The position numbers and the translations under genes are program-made. Below, in pieces: positions 8,658-17,656 of a DNA stretch of 64,000 nucleotides (the stretch's first letter is position 1; the number at the start of each line of letters is the position of its first letter). Below the pieces are notes generated by a model that did not search any database, was not told the origin of the DNA, and saw only the letters and a program-made list of their open reading frames with translations. This DNA comes from Flavobacteriales bacterium UBA6057 (GTDB lineage: Bacteria > Bacteroidota > Bacteroidia > Flavobacteriales_G > Salibacteraceae): contig DIYJ01000020.1 in NCBI GenBank assembly GCA_002428995.1, positions 55,063 to 119,062 of the forward strand, read 5' to 3'.

Positions 8658-10211
8658 ATGAAACCTAGTCAAGAACTCTTCCGACTCGTAAAGTCGCTGT
8701 CTAAATCTGAGAAAAGGTTTTTCAAGTTGATGTCGTCCCTGCAATCAGGCGAAAAGAACTACATCAAGCTCTTTGATGCGATTGAAAAGCAAACCGAGTA
8801 TGATGAGGAAGACATCAAGGACCAATTTGAAGGGGAAGTCTTTATCAAACACTTACCCTCTGAAAAGAATCACCTGTACAAGCTCATCCTCAAAAGCCTT
8901 CGGTTGTTCTATTCTGAAAACAGCATCTCGTCTGTTTTAGCTGAGCACATCCAAAGCATCGAGATACTCTACAACAAGGCACTCTATATAGAATGTGGCA
9001 AGCTGGTGAAGAAAGCAAAGAAGCTGGCAGACGGCCACGAGCGATTCTACTACTTGTTTGAATTGATCAAGTGGGAAAAGTTGTTGCTGGAGGAAGAATT
9101 TCAGGCTGGAAAGTTTGACCGGGATCTCAACAAGCTGGTGGAAGAAGAACAAGACGTGATCAAACGCTTGAGAAACCTGGCTGAATACCAGATTCTCTAC
9201 AGCAAGGTAAACTATGTATTCCGACAAGGTGGATACGCGAGAAATGACCGAGAGCGAGAGATTATCAAGGAAATTCAGTCTCATGAGCTCATCAAGGGCA
9301 AGAACACGGCATTGTCTAAAAGAGCAGCAGCAACCTGCTATTATGTAAAAGGGCTTTGCGCGATCACCAACAATGAGGTGGAAGAATCCTTTGAGAACTT
9401 CAGTAAGGTGGTTCACATTTTCGAAGCGAACTCTCACTTGATTCAGGACATTCCGAAGCAGTACATCAAGTCACTCGGAAACCTATTCTACTACTACATC
9501 GGCTCAGGAGACTACGAGAAACTGTTTGAGCTGATTGATAAGATGCGTTCGCTGCAAGACAAACCAGGATTCAACCGCATCGACATCAACCTGCGCATTT
9601 TCCTTTCCACTAACTACTTCGAGCTTCTCGCACATGAACGAAGAGGAGACTTCGACAAGGGCCTTCAAAAGCTGGAATATGTGCAATCCAGACTGGCTGA
9701 GTTCGGTGAGAAGGTCAATAAAGAAGATTCGGTGCTGTTTGACTACTTGTTTGCCAATATCTACTTCGGAGCACGTCAATACCGAGATGCTTTAAGGCAG
9801 ATCAACGATGTGTTGAATGACAACGAAGTAAGCTTGAGGCAAGATGTCTACAGCTTCGCACGACTATTCAATCTGGTGGTGCACTATGAGTTGGAAAACT
9901 TCGATCTGCTGGATTATCTGATGAAGTCAACAGAACGCTTCTATGCCAAGCGGAAGAAGATTTACAACCGAGGCTACGATTTTGAAGTAACCTTCATCAA
10001 ATTCTTCAAGCGATTGGTGAAAGCCTCCAGAAGCGCATCGAAGCGTGGCGACATTTTCCAGGAAATGCTCAGTGAAATCCAGCTTTTAATGAAGGATCAG
10101 AACGAACGCGTAGCGTTAGAATATTTTGATTTCATTACCTGGATCGAGAGTAAGATCGATGGTCAGGATTTTGCCGCGAAGAAGCGAATCTCGAATCGCA
10201 CAGCTGCCTAA
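8658..10211 (+). CDS. Conserved hypothetical protein, all-helical (TPR-like)
   Basis: A 517-aa protein starting MKPSQELFRLVKSLSKSEKRFFKL. It has no signal peptide, is rich in Lys, Glu, Leu and aromatic residues, and reads as continuous amphipathic helices with TPR-like spacing (for example FEANSHLIQDIPKQYIKSLGNLFYYYIGSGDYEKLFELI around residues 255-295). Proteins of this appearance are common in Bacteroidota without an assigned role. It is probably a cytoplasmic scaffold. It is a single gene divergent from the M1 peptidase, and its TAA overlaps the TAG of convergent rlmB. Confidence 0.82.
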   Translation: MKPSQELFRLVKSLSKSEKRFFKLMSSLQSGEKNYIKLFDAIEKQTEYDEEDIKDQFEGEVFIKHLPSEKNHLYKLILKSLRLFYSENSISSVLAEHIQSIEILYNKALYIECGKLVKKAKKLADGHERFYYLFELIKWEKLLLEEEFQAGKFDRDLNKLVEEEQDVIKRLRNLAEYQILYSKVNYVFRQGGYARNDREREIIKEIQSHELIKGKNTALSKRAAATCYYVKGLCAITNNEVEESFENFSKVVHIFEANSHLIQDIPKQYIKSLGNLFYYYIGSGDYEKLFELIDKMRSLQDKPGFNRIDINLRIFLSTNYFELLAHERRGDFDKGLQKLEYVQSRLAEFGEKVNKEDSVLFDYLFANIYFGARQYRDALRQINDVLNDNEVSLRQDVYSFARLFNLVVHYELENFDLLDYLMKSTERFYAKRKKIYNRGYDFEVTFIKFFKRLVKASRSASKRGDIFQEMLSEIQLLMKDQNERVALEYFDFITWIESKIDGQDFAAKKRISNRTAA

Positions 10212-10942
10212 GCGTATCGCTGTCGGGCCATTTCGAAAAGAATGATCCCGGTAGCAACGGCTACATTTAAGGAACCGACTTCTCCGTACATGGGAATGGA
10301 CGCTTCATCGGCTGCCATTCTCAGCAAGTGAGGTTCTATGCCCTTTCCCTCAGAACCAAAGAGAACAGCTACAGGCTCACGAAGGTCTTGCTGGTAGATT
10401 GTCTTGGAGGCTTTTTCTGTACAGGCAATGGTGCGTATTCCTGATTGACGTAAACGCTTGATGGCATCTCCCAGAGATTGCTCCTTGCACACCACAATGT
10501 GATTCAAAGCCCCGGCCGAAGTCTTGATGGCATCCTCGTTAATCGCGGCAGCTCCCTTATGAGGAATGACGATGGCATGACATCCTGCAGATAGGGCGCT
10601 GCGAGCAATGGACCCAAAGTTCCTTACATCGCTCACCTTATCAAGGAGTATCAATGATGGCACCTCACCCGATTCGAAGGTTCGCTGTACGATTTCATCC
10701 AGGTCACCAAACTCAATGGGAGAAGCAAAAGCAATCACACCTTGATGGTTACTTCGCTCAAGCTTGTTCAACTTCTCTTTCGGAGCCTTGATCAGAGAAA
10801 CCCCCATCGTTCTTGCCAGCTCTCTGATCTCATTTGCTACTTCGCTCTTCAGATCATTTTGAAGAAACACCTTATCAAAGACCTTTCCAGCGCGCATCGC
10901 TTCCAGCACAGGATGAAGACCGTAAACCTTTTGTGAATTCAT
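10208..10942 (-). CDS. rlmB: 23S rRNA (guanosine-2'-O)-methyltransferase, SpoU/TrmH family
   Basis: A 244-aa SPOUT methyltransferase that in RlmB homologues 2'-O-methylates G2251 of 23S rRNA using SAM. The N-terminal substrate-binding domain (KVYGLHPVLEAMRAGKVFDKV) is typical of RlmB. The three SpoU motifs are visible: DKVSDVRNFGSIARSA, LFGSEGKGIEPHL and IPMYGEVGSLNVAVATGI. Length is normal. It is the third gene of rmuC - GWxTD - rlmB, starting 2 bases after the GWxTD gene, and overlaps the convergent hypothetical by four bases. Confidence 0.95.
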   Translation of the reverse strand: MNSQKVYGLHPVLEAMRAGKVFDKVFLQNDLKSEVANEIRELARTMGVSLIKAPKEKLNKLERSNHQGVIAFASPIEFGDLDEIVQRTFESGEVPSLILLDKVSDVRNFGSIARSALSAGCHAIVIPHKGAAAINEDAIKTSAGALNHIVVCKEQSLGDAIKRLRQSGIRTIACTEKASKTIYQQDLREPVAVLFGSEGKGIEPHLLRMAADEASIPMYGEVGSLNVAVATGIILFEMARQRYA

Positions 10943-10944
10943 GA

Positions 10945-12219
10945 TTACTTGTAGTTCACCACTCTACCCTGCCGCCAAAACTCAACGGCTCGATACCAAG
11001 GTGATTTGAGTGAAGATGAACGATTGAGTCGGAAGTCGTTGTTTGAAAAGGGATTCATGACCTTAGTAAACACCAAGGTCAAAGAGTTGTATCGGTTAGA
11101 CTGTCCATAAATCCACTTCTCGGAAGAGGTGGTTCGATACACCGCATCGGGCTGACCAAACACAACGAAGCACATTCCCCGATCACTCTTCCAACCCTCT
11201 ACATAGGAACCGAAATGACGATTGGCATACTCCACACGCTCAAAATAAGACCTGATGAGCTTCCGTGTGCGATCCGGACTGCCACCAATCCGCAGCCAAA
11301 ACTCATCGACATTTTGCTTGAGGTTATCCCCAACTTTTAAATCCTGAAACTCCTGATTGGTAGTGATGTAGCGCATTGGTCCGATCAGGTCAAGCACCGT
11401 TTGTTGTTTGGGATAATAGGAACTATGGTAAAAAAGGGTGGCCCCTAGTCGCTTAGAGCTATCAGGCGCCAGCTGATAAAATCCGGTACTGAAAACATTG
11501 AGGCTAAACTCTCCACCTGTTGACTTGTCCAGAATGAACAAGCTATCTGGAGTGAAATCAAAAGGTTTAGGGTTGACGGTGGTAAACGGAGCAGAGGCGA
11601 CCGGAAATTCACGATCATAATACCTTACCCACAATTGTTCAAGAGGCTTGGAATAACGGACCTTATGAGGCCCGGGTTGTGTAGTATAATTTGTAAACAC
11701 CAACCCTTCAATGGGATCATGAATCTCGAAGAAGCCGGACGAGGTAGCACTAGACTTCAGCACATCTACCAACTCAACAACCTCAGCCTTCCTGTTCATA
11801 TCAAAAAGACTCACCTCAACCATGTAATTGATCCCGGTGGCTAGCTTGAGGTTCATCTCTCCTGAGAGCATGTCATTTTCAGAATCGGATGCGAGGAGAT
11901 CCGTCATAACCACCGCGCCACTGTCCATGGGGTTTCGCGAAGAATAGTTTTGATAGATGCGATAGCGAAAACGAAAGTTGTAAACCTGCTGACCGTTGTC
12001 GTTGCGCTGTGCGAGCATGCTCGATGCTGGCACCTGCCAGTATAACCTGGTGAGCTCATCGCTGATGTTCCAGGCAGAATACTGAGGTTCAGGTAGGCTG
12101 ATTGCCGACTCAACTTTGTACTCGACAAGCTTACCGGAAACACTTTGACTGGAATCGCATGCCGCCAGAAAACAAAGCAGAGCCGAGGCAAAAGCATTTA
12201 TGGCTTTCCAGCGCCTCAT
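10945..12219 (-). CDS. GWxTD domain-containing lipoprotein
   Basis: A 424-aa protein with a lipoprotein signal (LLCFLAAC, Cys about residue 21), so it is probably membrane-anchored. Residues about 310-410 match the GWxTD-domain pattern known in Bacteroidota: DEFWLRIGGSPDRTRKLIRSYFERVEYANRHF, then GWKSDRGMCFVVFGQPDAVYR, with a closing KWIYG. The function of the domain is unknown. The start codon overlaps the rmuC stop as ATGA, and rlmB follows after 2 bases, so the three genes form one transcript. The pairing with DNA- and rRNA-related genes may be only operonic convenience. Confidence 0.85.
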   Translation of the reverse strand: MRRWKAINAFASALLCFLAACDSSQSVSGKLVEYKVESAISLPEPQYSAWNISDELTRLYWQVPASSMLAQRNDNGQQVYNFRFRYRIYQNYSSRNPMDSGAVVMTDLLASDSENDMLSGEMNLKLATGINYMVEVSLFDMNRKAEVVELVDVLKSSATSSGFFEIHDPIEGLVFTNYTTQPGPHKVRYSKPLEQLWVRYYDREFPVASAPFTTVNPKPFDFTPDSLFILDKSTGGEFSLNVFSTGFYQLAPDSSKRLGATLFYHSSYYPKQQTVLDLIGPMRYITTNQEFQDLKVGDNLKQNVDEFWLRIGGSPDRTRKLIRSYFERVEYANRHFGSYVEGWKSDRGMCFVVFGQPDAVYRTTSSEKWIYGQSNRYNSLTLVFTKVMNPFSNNDFRLNRSSSLKSPWYRAVEFWRQGRVVNYK

Positions 12220-13586
12220 TCCTGGCTTTGATCAATCAGGTTTTGGTCTATGGCTTTCGAGGTCTTCGCTCCCAAGGTTTTTATCTTCTCCGCTCTCCTG
12301 ATCAAGTTTCCAGTTCCTGTCTGTAGCTTGTTCAAAGCGCCTTCGTATGCATTGTTTGTTTGCTTCAACCCAGTCTCAATCTTTTTAAAGTCTTGCAGAA
12401 AGAGCACAAACTTGTCATATAGCTTACCACTCTCTTCGGCAATCTCAATCACGTTTCGGTTTTGCTTTTCCTGTTTCCAGACGCTTGCAATCGTTCGCAG
12501 GGTAGCCAGTAATGTAGTCGGACTTACAATGACAATACGATTACTCCATGCAAAATTGTAGAGGTCGTGATCATTTTTCAGTGCCTCAGAAAAACCTGCT
12601 TCAATCGGAACAAACATGAGCACAAAATCGAGCGACTGCCCTTTAGTTTTCGACTGGTATTCCTTGCTGCTTAGGCCTTTTACATGGGTTCGCAAGCTGG
12701 CGATGTGTTGCTGAAGGTAGCGGGCTGCATCCTCTGAGTCCTCAGCATTTACATATGCTTCATAAGCTACCAAAGACACTTTGGAATCGATGATCACGCA
12801 CTTATCATCCGGCAGATTGACCACCACATCGGGGCGAAAAATTCCATCATCGGTCTTGCTACTCACCTGCGTTTCGTATTCTAACCCTTTCTCCAACCCA
12901 GAGCTTTCCAGGATCTTCTCCAGGATAAATTCACCCCAAGCTCCCTGTTTCTTAGTGTCTCCTTTGAGTGCATTGGTGAGGTTATTGGCTTCCTCAGAAA
13001 TTCGCTTGTTGAGTTCCATCAGCTGATTTACCTGCCCCATGAGCTGACTTCTGCTCTTATTCTCATCGTTGTAAACCGTATTCACGCGCTTCTCGAAGCT
13101 TTCTATTTTCTCACGAAGCGGTGACAAGATTTCTCCAATCTGCTTGTGGTTACTCTCGCTGAATTCCCTGGTGTTCTTCTTGAGGATTTCGCTGGCCAGG
13201 TTTTGAAATTCGGACTTGAAGCGCTCGCCCATCTTCTCCAATTCCTGCTTCTGCTCTGCTAAACGACTCTCGAGGTGTTCATTATCCGCTTGAAGCTTAT
13301 TCACATTTCCATGTAAGCGATTCACTTGTCCGGTCGCCTCCGCCAACTCCGTCTTCTGCTGTTCAAAGACTTCCAAAGACTTTTCCAACCTTCCAGACAG
13401 TTTTGCCTTTTCCTCTGTCAATTGCACTTTTTCCTGACGCAATTGCTCTAGCTCGGCCGTAAGGCGATCCTTTTCCAGATCAGACGGTGTTTGTTGATCG
13501 TTCGTTTTTTTCGACTTCTGAAAAAACACTCCGGCTGCAAAGCCAAGTGTAGCACCAATTACAAGAAAGACAATGGTTTCAAGCAT
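12216..13586 (-). CDS. rmuC: DNA recombination protein RmuC
   Basis: A 456-aa protein with an N-terminal membrane anchor (LETIVFLVIGATLGFAAGVFF), a coiled coil over about residues 35-190, and the RmuC nuclease-like domain. The latter includes QGAWGEFILEKILESSGL and the PD-(D/E)XK-type core with VIIDSKVSLVAYEAY near residues 265-280. In E. coli RmuC limits inversions at short repeats; the enzymatic activity is inferred. It heads the rmuC - GWxTD - rlmB unit. About 30 bases upstream of the start, a -7-like TACTTTCG (13622-13629, minus) is present, with no clear -33 partner. Confidence 0.92.
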   Translation of the reverse strand: MLETIVFLVIGATLGFAAGVFFQKSKKTNDQQTPSDLEKDRLTAELEQLRQEKVQLTEEKAKLSGRLEKSLEVFEQQKTELAEATGQVNRLHGNVNKLQADNEHLESRLAEQKQELEKMGERFKSEFQNLASEILKKNTREFSESNHKQIGEILSPLREKIESFEKRVNTVYNDENKSRSQLMGQVNQLMELNKRISEEANNLTNALKGDTKKQGAWGEFILEKILESSGLEKGLEYETQVSSKTDDGIFRPDVVVNLPDDKCVIIDSKVSLVAYEAYVNAEDSEDAARYLQQHIASLRTHVKGLSSKEYQSKTKGQSLDFVLMFVPIEAGFSEALKNDHDLYNFAWSNRIVIVSPTTLLATLRTIASVWKQEKQNRNVIEIAEESGKLYDKFVLFLQDFKKIETGLKQTNNAYEGALNKLQTGTGNLIRRAEKIKTLGAKTSKAIDQNLIDQSQE

Positions 13587-13703
13587 ACTTCAACATCGTT
13601 GGGAATCATGAACTCCCTGCACGAAAGTATGTTTAGAAGCGCTCCGAAGGCAGAACATCCTCTCAAGTTTCTGAACACCCTTTATGTACAAAGACTTTGG
13701 TGC

Positions 13704-15449
13704 TTAGAACACGTTCACAAATCCAAAATGAATCTTTCCTGCCCGAAGCAAAATCGGGTTCCCACGTTGCGACCCAAGCGCATAGGTTAAACTAAATATA
13801 CCCGCACGCGTCCCAAACGTGACTCCAGCCCCGAAGCCAAGCGGAGTATCTGAAGCTGCACCAATGGCGTTTAGCGAGTTGTTCTCGTAATAAGCAGCAT
13901 CAAAAAAAGTAAAGACATAACCCTCGCGATCCATCTGGTAGCGCAACTCACTCCGCGCAATACCATAGGAAGTGGCAAAAATGGATTCTTCATCAAACCC
14001 CCTCAGTGTCAGCAATCCGCCAATTCTGTATGCTTCGTTGTTGAAGAGCTGATCATTGATGAGAGCCGCAGCAAGGTAGCGTTGATGCCAAACCAAGCGT
14101 GGTACTAACCGTACGTAATAGGCTAGATCAATCCTGCTTTTCACCTGAAGTGTCCGCAGGTTTAAAGAATCGTAGATAAACTCAGGAAGACGTGCATTTT
14201 CCTCAATCACCTTAGTTCCCGCAGCGCCTTCCAAAAACAATTCCAGCCCTTTGGATGGATTGAGATTGAAGTCCACCTTGCCATATTTTACACTCAAGCC
14301 ATAAGATGTGATGGCCCGATCGAGATAAGGTGGAATGGTCAGAGTATTCTCATACTGATCGGTAGAAATGAGGTTGGTGGTCTGGCGATCTACGAATAAG
14401 CGAAGGTAGTTGAGGCGCGAGATTTTGTAGCGAACCCCCAGCTGTCGAACAACATCGGAAAAGAGCGTATCCCTTCTATATAGCTTCAAAATCCCATCTA
14501 CTCCAAACGGAGAATTGAGCACAAAAGGCGCTACAGCCTCCGCATTCAATTCCTGTGTATTGGTTTGTAGTTTTCGCCAGTTTAGATCGATGGACTCTCC
14601 CTGCCTCAGGGCATTCTGCAGGTTGAGCTTCACATCTCCGGTTACCAGAAGTTCCCCTGTATTGTTATCCGGCAAAAAGCCGATGATACCATCAAAGCGG
14701 CTGGCATTTTTGTCGTTTAAGTAGAGCGTGAGCTTGGTTTTATCCTTGCTAAACAGGACGTCCGCGGGTTTCACCTCCGACAAAAAAGGAACCTGCTGAA
14801 GCGCAGAAGAGGTTTGACGGATCTGCTTTTCACTGTAAGGTGCACCTTCATGAATTCCGAGATAGTTGGTCAAGTAAGTCTTACGAAGGCGAAGATCTCC
14901 TCTTACCCGAACGCTATCAATAATCACCAGTGGACCTTTCTCCAAAACAACCTTCGCCCTCACCCCCTTGTCTTCAAACTGAACACTATCCAGTTGAATG
15001 CTTGCAAAAGGGTAGCCGTGGTTTTCAAGGTAAGCGATCGTTCCTTCGCGCATGGCAGAAAGCTTTCTGGGAGACATCGGCTTTCCATTCAGCCGTTTCA
15101 CCCTCACCCCAGCCTGCCTCATGACATCTTCAATGGCTTCATCTGCTGAGAGCTCTGCCCACCGGTAAGGCTCACCCAGAATAACTCGAACGACAGAGGA
15201 GTCAATAGTATCCGTTGTAATCTCTGTGGTGATGTATCCAGCTCTGTATACCTTGGTTAGCAACTCTTCCTCCACCTGTTTGCGGCTCCGGATGTCGAAT
15301 TCTTCTCCATGAAAGGCACGGAACTGGCGGAGCTCAGGCTCCATCTGAATGGAGAAAACCTTACGAATGCTATCCTCTTGCCCAATAGCAGTTGCGCAGT
15401 GTAGCAGCAGGATACTAATCCACAGACCAGTCCACAGGACCTTTACCAT
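13704..15449 (-). CDS. BamA/TamA family outer-membrane protein
   Basis: A 581-aa protein. ATG 15449 is chosen because it gives a signal peptide (MVKVLWTGLWISILLLHCATAIGQ); the longer ORF start lies deeper in ung. Residues about 85-240 look like POTRA domains (VVLEKGPLVIIDSVRVRGD, then LRKTYLTNYLGIHEGAPYS). The rest reads as a barrel with a late conserved stretch (EAYRIGGLLTLRGFDEESIFAT) matching the surface-antigen/D15 signature, ending FGFVNVF. It is a likely two-partner or TamA-type outer-membrane assembly/translocation protein, and is shorter than BamA, so probably not the essential BamA itself. The start overlaps the ung end by 35 bases. Confidence 0.83.
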   Translation of the reverse strand: MVKVLWTGLWISILLLHCATAIGQEDSIRKVFSIQMEPELRQFRAFHGEEFDIRSRKQVEEELLTKVYRAGYITTEITTDTIDSSVVRVILGEPYRWAELSADEAIEDVMRQAGVRVKRLNGKPMSPRKLSAMREGTIAYLENHGYPFASIQLDSVQFEDKGVRAKVVLEKGPLVIIDSVRVRGDLRLRKTYLTNYLGIHEGAPYSEKQIRQTSSALQQVPFLSEVKPADVLFSKDKTKLTLYLNDKNASRFDGIIGFLPDNNTGELLVTGDVKLNLQNALRQGESIDLNWRKLQTNTQELNAEAVAPFVLNSPFGVDGILKLYRRDTLFSDVVRQLGVRYKISRLNYLRLFVDRQTTNLISTDQYENTLTIPPYLDRAITSYGLSVKYGKVDFNLNPSKGLELFLEGAAGTKVIEENARLPEFIYDSLNLRTLQVKSRIDLAYYVRLVPRLVWHQRYLAAALINDQLFNNEAYRIGGLLTLRGFDEESIFATSYGIARSELRYQMDREGYVFTFFDAAYYENNSLNAIGAASDTPLGFGAGVTFGTRAGIFSLTYALGSQRGNPILLRAGKIHFGFVNVF

Positions 15450-16113
15450 ACTGCTGAAGGTAGTCGTTTGCCTTGCTAAAGTGCTTGGATCCGAAAAAGC
15501 CATTATTTGCTGAAAAGGGAGAAGGGTGAGCTGACTCTAACACCAGGTGACGTTCTGTTGCGATAAGCTGTTTCTTAGCCCTTGCATAATTTCCCCAGAG
15601 GATGAAAACGAGGTTTTCGCGCTTTTCTGATAAAGCCTGAATTGCGGCATCCGTAAATCTCTCCCATCCACGTTTCTGATGAGAACCCGCCTGGGAGTGA
15701 CGAACTGTCAAAACGGCATTCAATAAAAGAACCCCGCGACCAGCCCAAGACTCTAAACAACCGTGAGTCGCAGGCGCAACGCCAACATCTTCCTGCAGTT
15801 CCTTGTAGATGTTTTGAAGCGAAGGTGGGAGCCTGACACCTCGTTGCACTGAAAAGCAAAGCCCGTGCGCCTGTCCCTTACCATGGTAGGGATCCTGCCC
15901 CAGAATGACCACCTTCACGTCATTGAATGGAGTCAGATTAAAGGCGTTGAAAATCAAAGAAGAAGGCGGATAAACCTGGTTTTTCTGCTTTTCAGAGATC
16001 AGAAACCGCTTCAACTCGGCAAAATATTCTGCCTTGAATTCATGCTCCAGAACCTCCAGCCACGAAGCCTCAATCTGCGGTTTCACCACTATGGCAGTGT
16101 CTTTGCTATCCAT
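15415..16113 (-). CDS. ung: Uracil-DNA glycosylase (family 1)
   Basis: A 232-aa enzyme that removes uracil from DNA at the start of base excision repair. Family 1 motifs are clear: GQDPYHGKGQAHGLCFSV with the catalytic Asp near residue 70, the ring-stacking FNAFNLTPF region, LLLNAVLTV, and the C-terminal HPSPFS loop that inserts into the minor groove. Length is normal. Start ATG is at 16113. The BamA/TamA-like gene begins inside its last codons, giving an overlapping pair. It is divergent from the small lipoprotein gene across a 105-bp region with a palindrome. Confidence 0.97.
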   Translation of the reverse strand: MDSKDTAIVVKPQIEASWLEVLEHEFKAEYFAELKRFLISEKQKNQVYPPSSLIFNAFNLTPFNDVKVVILGQDPYHGKGQAHGLCFSVQRGVRLPPSLQNIYKELQEDVGVAPATHGCLESWAGRGVLLLNAVLTVRHSQAGSHQKRGWERFTDAAIQALSEKRENLVFILWGNYARAKKQLIATERHLVLESAHPSPFSANNGFFGSKHFSKANDYLQQYGKGPVDWSVD

Positions 16114-16135
16114 TTAATCTGTCGTGTTAACATTT

Positions 16136-16152
16136 TGGTCGAAAATCGACCA
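16136..16152. promoter_or_regulatory. Perfect palindrome TGGTCGA-AAA-TCGACCA, candidate operator
   Basis: A 7-bp inverted repeat with a 3-bp centre sits between divergent ung and the 42-aa lipoprotein gene. It ends 13 bp before a TACCTTTG -7 box on the plus strand, where the -33 element would be. This placement fits a repressor or activator site; which protein binds is unknown. Confidence 0.5.
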
Positions 16153-16165
16153 GAAAAAACAATAA

Positions 16166-16173
16166 TACCTTTG
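16166..16173 (+). promoter_or_regulatory. Bacteroidetes -7 box TACCTTTG upstream of small lipoprotein
   Basis: Exact match to TAnnTTTG, 45 bases before the ATG at 16219. No clear TTG at the usual 17-23 bp; the palindrome at 16136-16152 occupies that place, which suggests regulated initiation. Confidence 0.5.
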
Positions 16174-16218
16174 ATTCGAGTTTTATTTTTGACAATCAAG
16201 GGTCAACTCGCAATTACA

Positions 16219-16347
16219 ATGAAAAAAGCCGGACTTTTCCTCCTACTGATAGCCATCTCAGCTATGACTTTCTCTTCTTGCAAAACTCATGAGCGTTGTC
16301 CTGCTTATGGCCAGGTAGAAACTACACCGCAAGCAGAGCAAGCTTAG
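16219..16347 (+). CDS. Very small lipoprotein (42 aa)
   Basis: The frame encodes MKKAGLFLLLIAISAMTFSSC followed by KTHERCPAYGQVETTPQAEQA. The signal peptide and lipobox (FSSC, Cys 21) are clear, leaving a mature chain of only 22 residues with one further Cys. A CPAY-type tail after the lipidated Cys is, to my recollection, found in tiny Bacteroidota lipoproteins, but no function is known. Support for reality: its own -7 box, an ATG start, and a stop two bases before the stop of the convergent OsmC gene. A longer in-frame reading upstream crosses the promoter and is rejected. Confidence 0.75.
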   Translation: MKKAGLFLLLIAISAMTFSSCKTHERCPAYGQVETTPQAEQA

Positions 16348-16348
16348 T

Positions 16349-16765
16349 TCACGATTTAAGATCAGGGTATTCAAAGGACACATCCTGCTCAATTTCCTGA
16401 CTCAAACTGTTCGCTACAGGGCAATGAAGGGCAGCGTATTCCAACTGCCTCATTTGTTGTTCGCTGTAAGTTCCTCCGATTTCAAGAGCCACTCCTATTC
16501 TCCCCACCCTTCTTGGCGAGCTGAGCATACCTTTTGATACGCTTGCCGAAACCCGGCCAAGGCTGAATCCGTTCTTATTGGCTGTGATCCCCATGAGGGT
16601 GATCATGCAACTCGCAAGCGAGGTACTCAACAAATCTGTTGGAGAAAAGGCTTCTCCCTTGCCCTCGTTATCGGTTGGTGCGTCTGTAATAATGACCTCT
16701 TTGGATTTTAAATGTTGGGCGCTGGTCCGCAAATTGCCCTGGTATTCTACGCTGGATATTGCCAT
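16349..16765 (-). CDS. OsmC family protein (peroxiredoxin-like)
   Basis: A 138-aa protein starting MAISSVEYQGNLRTSAQHLKS. ATG 16765 fits the family; the longer frame adds 21 residues with no homology pattern. The family's two reactive cysteines are present: one in LLSTSLASCMITLMG (near residue 54) and one in ALHCPVANSL (near 112). OsmC/Ohr proteins reduce organic hydroperoxides in the cytoplasm. The layout is closer to the general OsmC (YhfA-like) branch than to Ohr. It is divergent from 16812 and convergent with the small lipoprotein. Confidence 0.9.
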   Translation of the reverse strand: MAISSVEYQGNLRTSAQHLKSKEVIITDAPTDNEGKGEAFSPTDLLSTSLASCMITLMGITANKNGFSLGRVSASVSKGMLSSPRRVGRIGVALEIGGTYSEQQMRQLEYAALHCPVANSLSQEIEQDVSFEYPDLKS

Positions 16766-16796
16766 AAACTTTATGAATCTCAACGGGTTAAAAATA

Positions 16797-16804
16797 TACT
16801 TTTG
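16797..16804 (+). promoter_or_regulatory. -7 box TACTTTTG, seven bases before a start codon
   Basis: Exact TAnnTTTG match ending at 16804 with the ATG at 16812. If used, the transcript would begin within a few bases of the start codon, that is, a nearly leaderless mRNA. No good -33 TTG was seen. Confidence 0.45.
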
Positions 16805-16811
16805 ATAAAGC

Positions 16812-17561
16812 ATGCAGCTTAGATTCATTATACTTCTTGTTCTTATCTCTCTAGGAGCTCCACTGTTTTCAGCTGCTCAGCAAGCGAGCAATCCAATAGA
16901 GAACAGATCCTATTATCGGACGAAGAATATTGGAGGTTTTACGCTGCACACCTCCGGCTTGGGAGCATATTACAGAAGAGGCTGGAGAGCAACAGGCTTT
17001 CTTGACCGAATGATGAACATCGAGTATGTGAACATGAGGCACCCCAAAGAATACAAGGTGTTTACCCAGGGGTCAAGCAGTCAAAGAGGATACTTCTACG
17101 GCAAGGTCAATTCGTTCTCCATGCTGAGAGCATCTTACGGATGGCAGAAAGTGATGTTTGACAAAGAGGTCAAACGCGGTGTGAGAGTGAGCTACATATT
17201 CCTTTTTGGCCCAAGTATAGGTTTCCTAAAACCTATTTATGTGGAAGTGGATTACCCAGATCAGGGTACAACCCAATCTGCGATTGAGCCCTACGACTTT
17301 GATAAGCATTCAGCCGCCACCATTGAGCAACGAGCTCCATTTATTTACGGCATCAACCAAATAAAATTGAGGCCTGGAGGTCATGTGAAGGCCGCCTTCA
17401 ATTTTGAGTATTCATCGGATGATCAGATCATTCGGGCGGTTGAAGTCGGAAGTAATCTGGATGTATTTGCTCAGAGGATAAACATGATGGCAAACACATA
17501 CAATAATCAATTCTTTCTAACACTCTACTTGTCATTACAATTCGGCAAGAAGTATCTTTGA
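16812..17561 (+). CDS. Secreted/outer-membrane hypothetical protein
   Basis: A 249-aa protein with a signal peptide (MQLRFIILLVLISLGAPLFSAAQQ, cleavage near residue 23). The mature part is rich in Tyr, Phe, Arg and Gly, with alternating patterns (GGFTLHTSGLGAYYRRGWRATGFLDR; FFLTLYLSLQFGKKYL at the end) that suggest a small outer-membrane beta-barrel. I recognise no named family, though proteins of this look are common in Bacteroidota. Single gene; about 150 bp separates it from the next gene. Confidence 0.75.
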   Translation: MQLRFIILLVLISLGAPLFSAAQQASNPIENRSYYRTKNIGGFTLHTSGLGAYYRRGWRATGFLDRMMNIEYVNMRHPKEYKVFTQGSSSQRGYFYGKVNSFSMLRASYGWQKVMFDKEVKRGVRVSYIFLFGPSIGFLKPIYVEVDYPDQGTTQSAIEPYDFDKHSAATIEQRAPFIYGINQIKLRPGGHVKAAFNFEYSSDDQIIRAVEVGSNLDVFAQRINMMANTYNNQFFLTLYLSLQFGKKYL

Positions 17562-17656
17562 GGCTTTGGTCCACCCCACCACCGACCAAAACTTTTTAAT
17601 TCTAAACCGTATTCTAATCTGAACTAACTGCAAGCCAGTTTGTCTTGAATAGAGGG

